Assembly: GCA_033764265.1 (NCBI GenBank)
Contig: JANRJB010000089.1
Location: forward strand, 1 to 14,858
Origin: VGEM01 sp033764265
GTDB taxonomy: Bacteria; Pseudomonadota; Alphaproteobacteria; Rhodospirillales; Rhodospirillaceae
Length of the DNA stretch: 14,858 bases
Reading direction: 5' to 3'
Below, one piece after another: positions 14,469 to 14,858 of the stretch. The position numbers and the translations under genes were made by a program. Positions within the stretch are counted from its first letter, which is position 1. Every line of letters begins with the position of its first letter. A model generated the notes under the pieces. The model saw only the letters and a list, made by a program, of their open reading frames with translations, did not search any database and was not told the origin of the DNA.

Positions 14469-14858
14469 ATGCCCATTCAGCCATCCCTTGAGCGGCGTTC
14501 GCTCTTGTCCGCCGGCACGACGATGACCGCGCTTTCCGCCGCCGCGGCCGTGATCGGACCCGGCCGTGCGTCCGCCATGGAGCGAGCCTCCGGCAGTGTA
14601 TCGCTGCGCGGGCCGACGTTCGACCTGACGACCGGGCGCGGCAACGTGGATGCGTACCTCAAGCTCACGTCCAACCTGGACATGAAAAGCACGCACTATG
14701 GCTGGATCGACGGGTATGTGATGGGCGTTGCACCCGGCGGCGCGGTCCGCGACATCTGCGGATTTCGCGGAATCGGCTGCAATCGGCTCCTGCCGTACGA
14801 GGGGCCGGAGTACGGATACCGCCGCGTGTTGCGCGAGATCGTGTTCTACACCGATCTC
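14469..14858 (+). CDS. DUF1838-like exported protein, copy 4, 3'-partial
   Basis: An open frame of 130 codons runs to the window end with no stop, so the gene is cut by the window and not broken. The leader MPIQPSLERRSLLSAGTTM carries twin arginines and a long Ala-rich hydrophobic stretch, with likely cleavage after ASA (residue 36). The mature part matches the N-terminal half of the DUF1838 copies: NVDAYLKLTSNLDMKSTHYGWIDGYV (in two blocks around residues 59-84), RDIC (Cys97) at the place of PMC, and REIVFYTDL aligned to YEVSFYTDL of copy 2. It has an additional Cys104 (GIGCNR), also seen at a similar place in copy 2 (LLNCTM). The order and 34-base spacing suggest it belongs to the same operon, which may continue beyond the window. 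Confidence 0.75.
   Translation, partial: MPIQPSLERRSLLSAGTTMTALSAAAAVIGPGRASAMERASGSVSLRGPTFDLTTGRGNVDAYLKLTSNLDMKSTHYGWIDGYVMGVAPGGAVRDICGFRGIGCNRLLPYEGPEYGYRRVLREIVFYTDL

Noticed and set aside
1..14858. CRISPR arrays, insertion sequences, tRNA or rRNA genes, attachment sites
   Set aside because: I saw no regularly spaced repeats, transposase-like products, terminal inverted repeats of IS type or cloverleaf sequences in the gaps, which are all short.

Overview
This is a GC-rich window from a Gram-negative bacterium, very probably a proteobacterium. The evidence is an RND tripartite efflux operon, a large TonB-dependent outer-membrane receptor, a membrane-anchored LytTR regulator, and exported proteins with Sec- or Tat-type leaders. 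The receptor style (EEVVVTARKREE box, plug and barrel of about 770 aa) and the membrane LytTR protein resemble Sphingomonadales or Caulobacterales-like Alphaproteobacteria, or Steroidobacter-like Gammaproteobacteria. I cannot place it more precisely. Every supported gene is on the + strand.

Region 1 (1-5713) is a three-gene efflux operon: periplasmic adaptor (5' end outside the window), inner-membrane RND/HAE1 transporter and outer-membrane lipoprotein channel. Both junctions are ATGA overlaps, so translation is probably coupled. The transporter keeps its proton-relay residues. A gene-free stretch of 332 bases follows, with two hairpin-forming sequences, one of them a possible terminator.

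Region 2 (6046-9422) holds a four-helix membrane protein with a C-terminal LytTR DNA-binding domain, then a TonB-dependent receptor. A perfect 12-bp palindrome lies 36 bases before the receptor start codon.

Region 3 (9569-14858, running off the end) is a compact run of exported proteins. It contains a beta-lactamase/CubicO-fold protein that seems to have lost all three catalytic residues (SxxK reads AITR, and the Tyr is Val), an alpha/beta hydrolase with an intact Ser-Asp-His triad, and four tandem divergent members of what I take to be the uncharacterised DUF1838 family, each with a twin-arginine leader. The first three genes are linked by ATGA overlaps and the others by short gaps. The whole stretch reads as one operon, perhaps co-transcribed with the receptor.

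Working model (inference): the receptor imports a bulky substrate into the periplasm. The alpha/beta hydrolase and the DUF1838 proteins bind or process it there, the inactive beta-lactamase-fold protein acts as a binder or scaffold, and the LytTR protein controls expression. The substrate cannot be read from the sequence. The DUF1838 array with the pseudo-hydrolase is the most likely undescribed system here.
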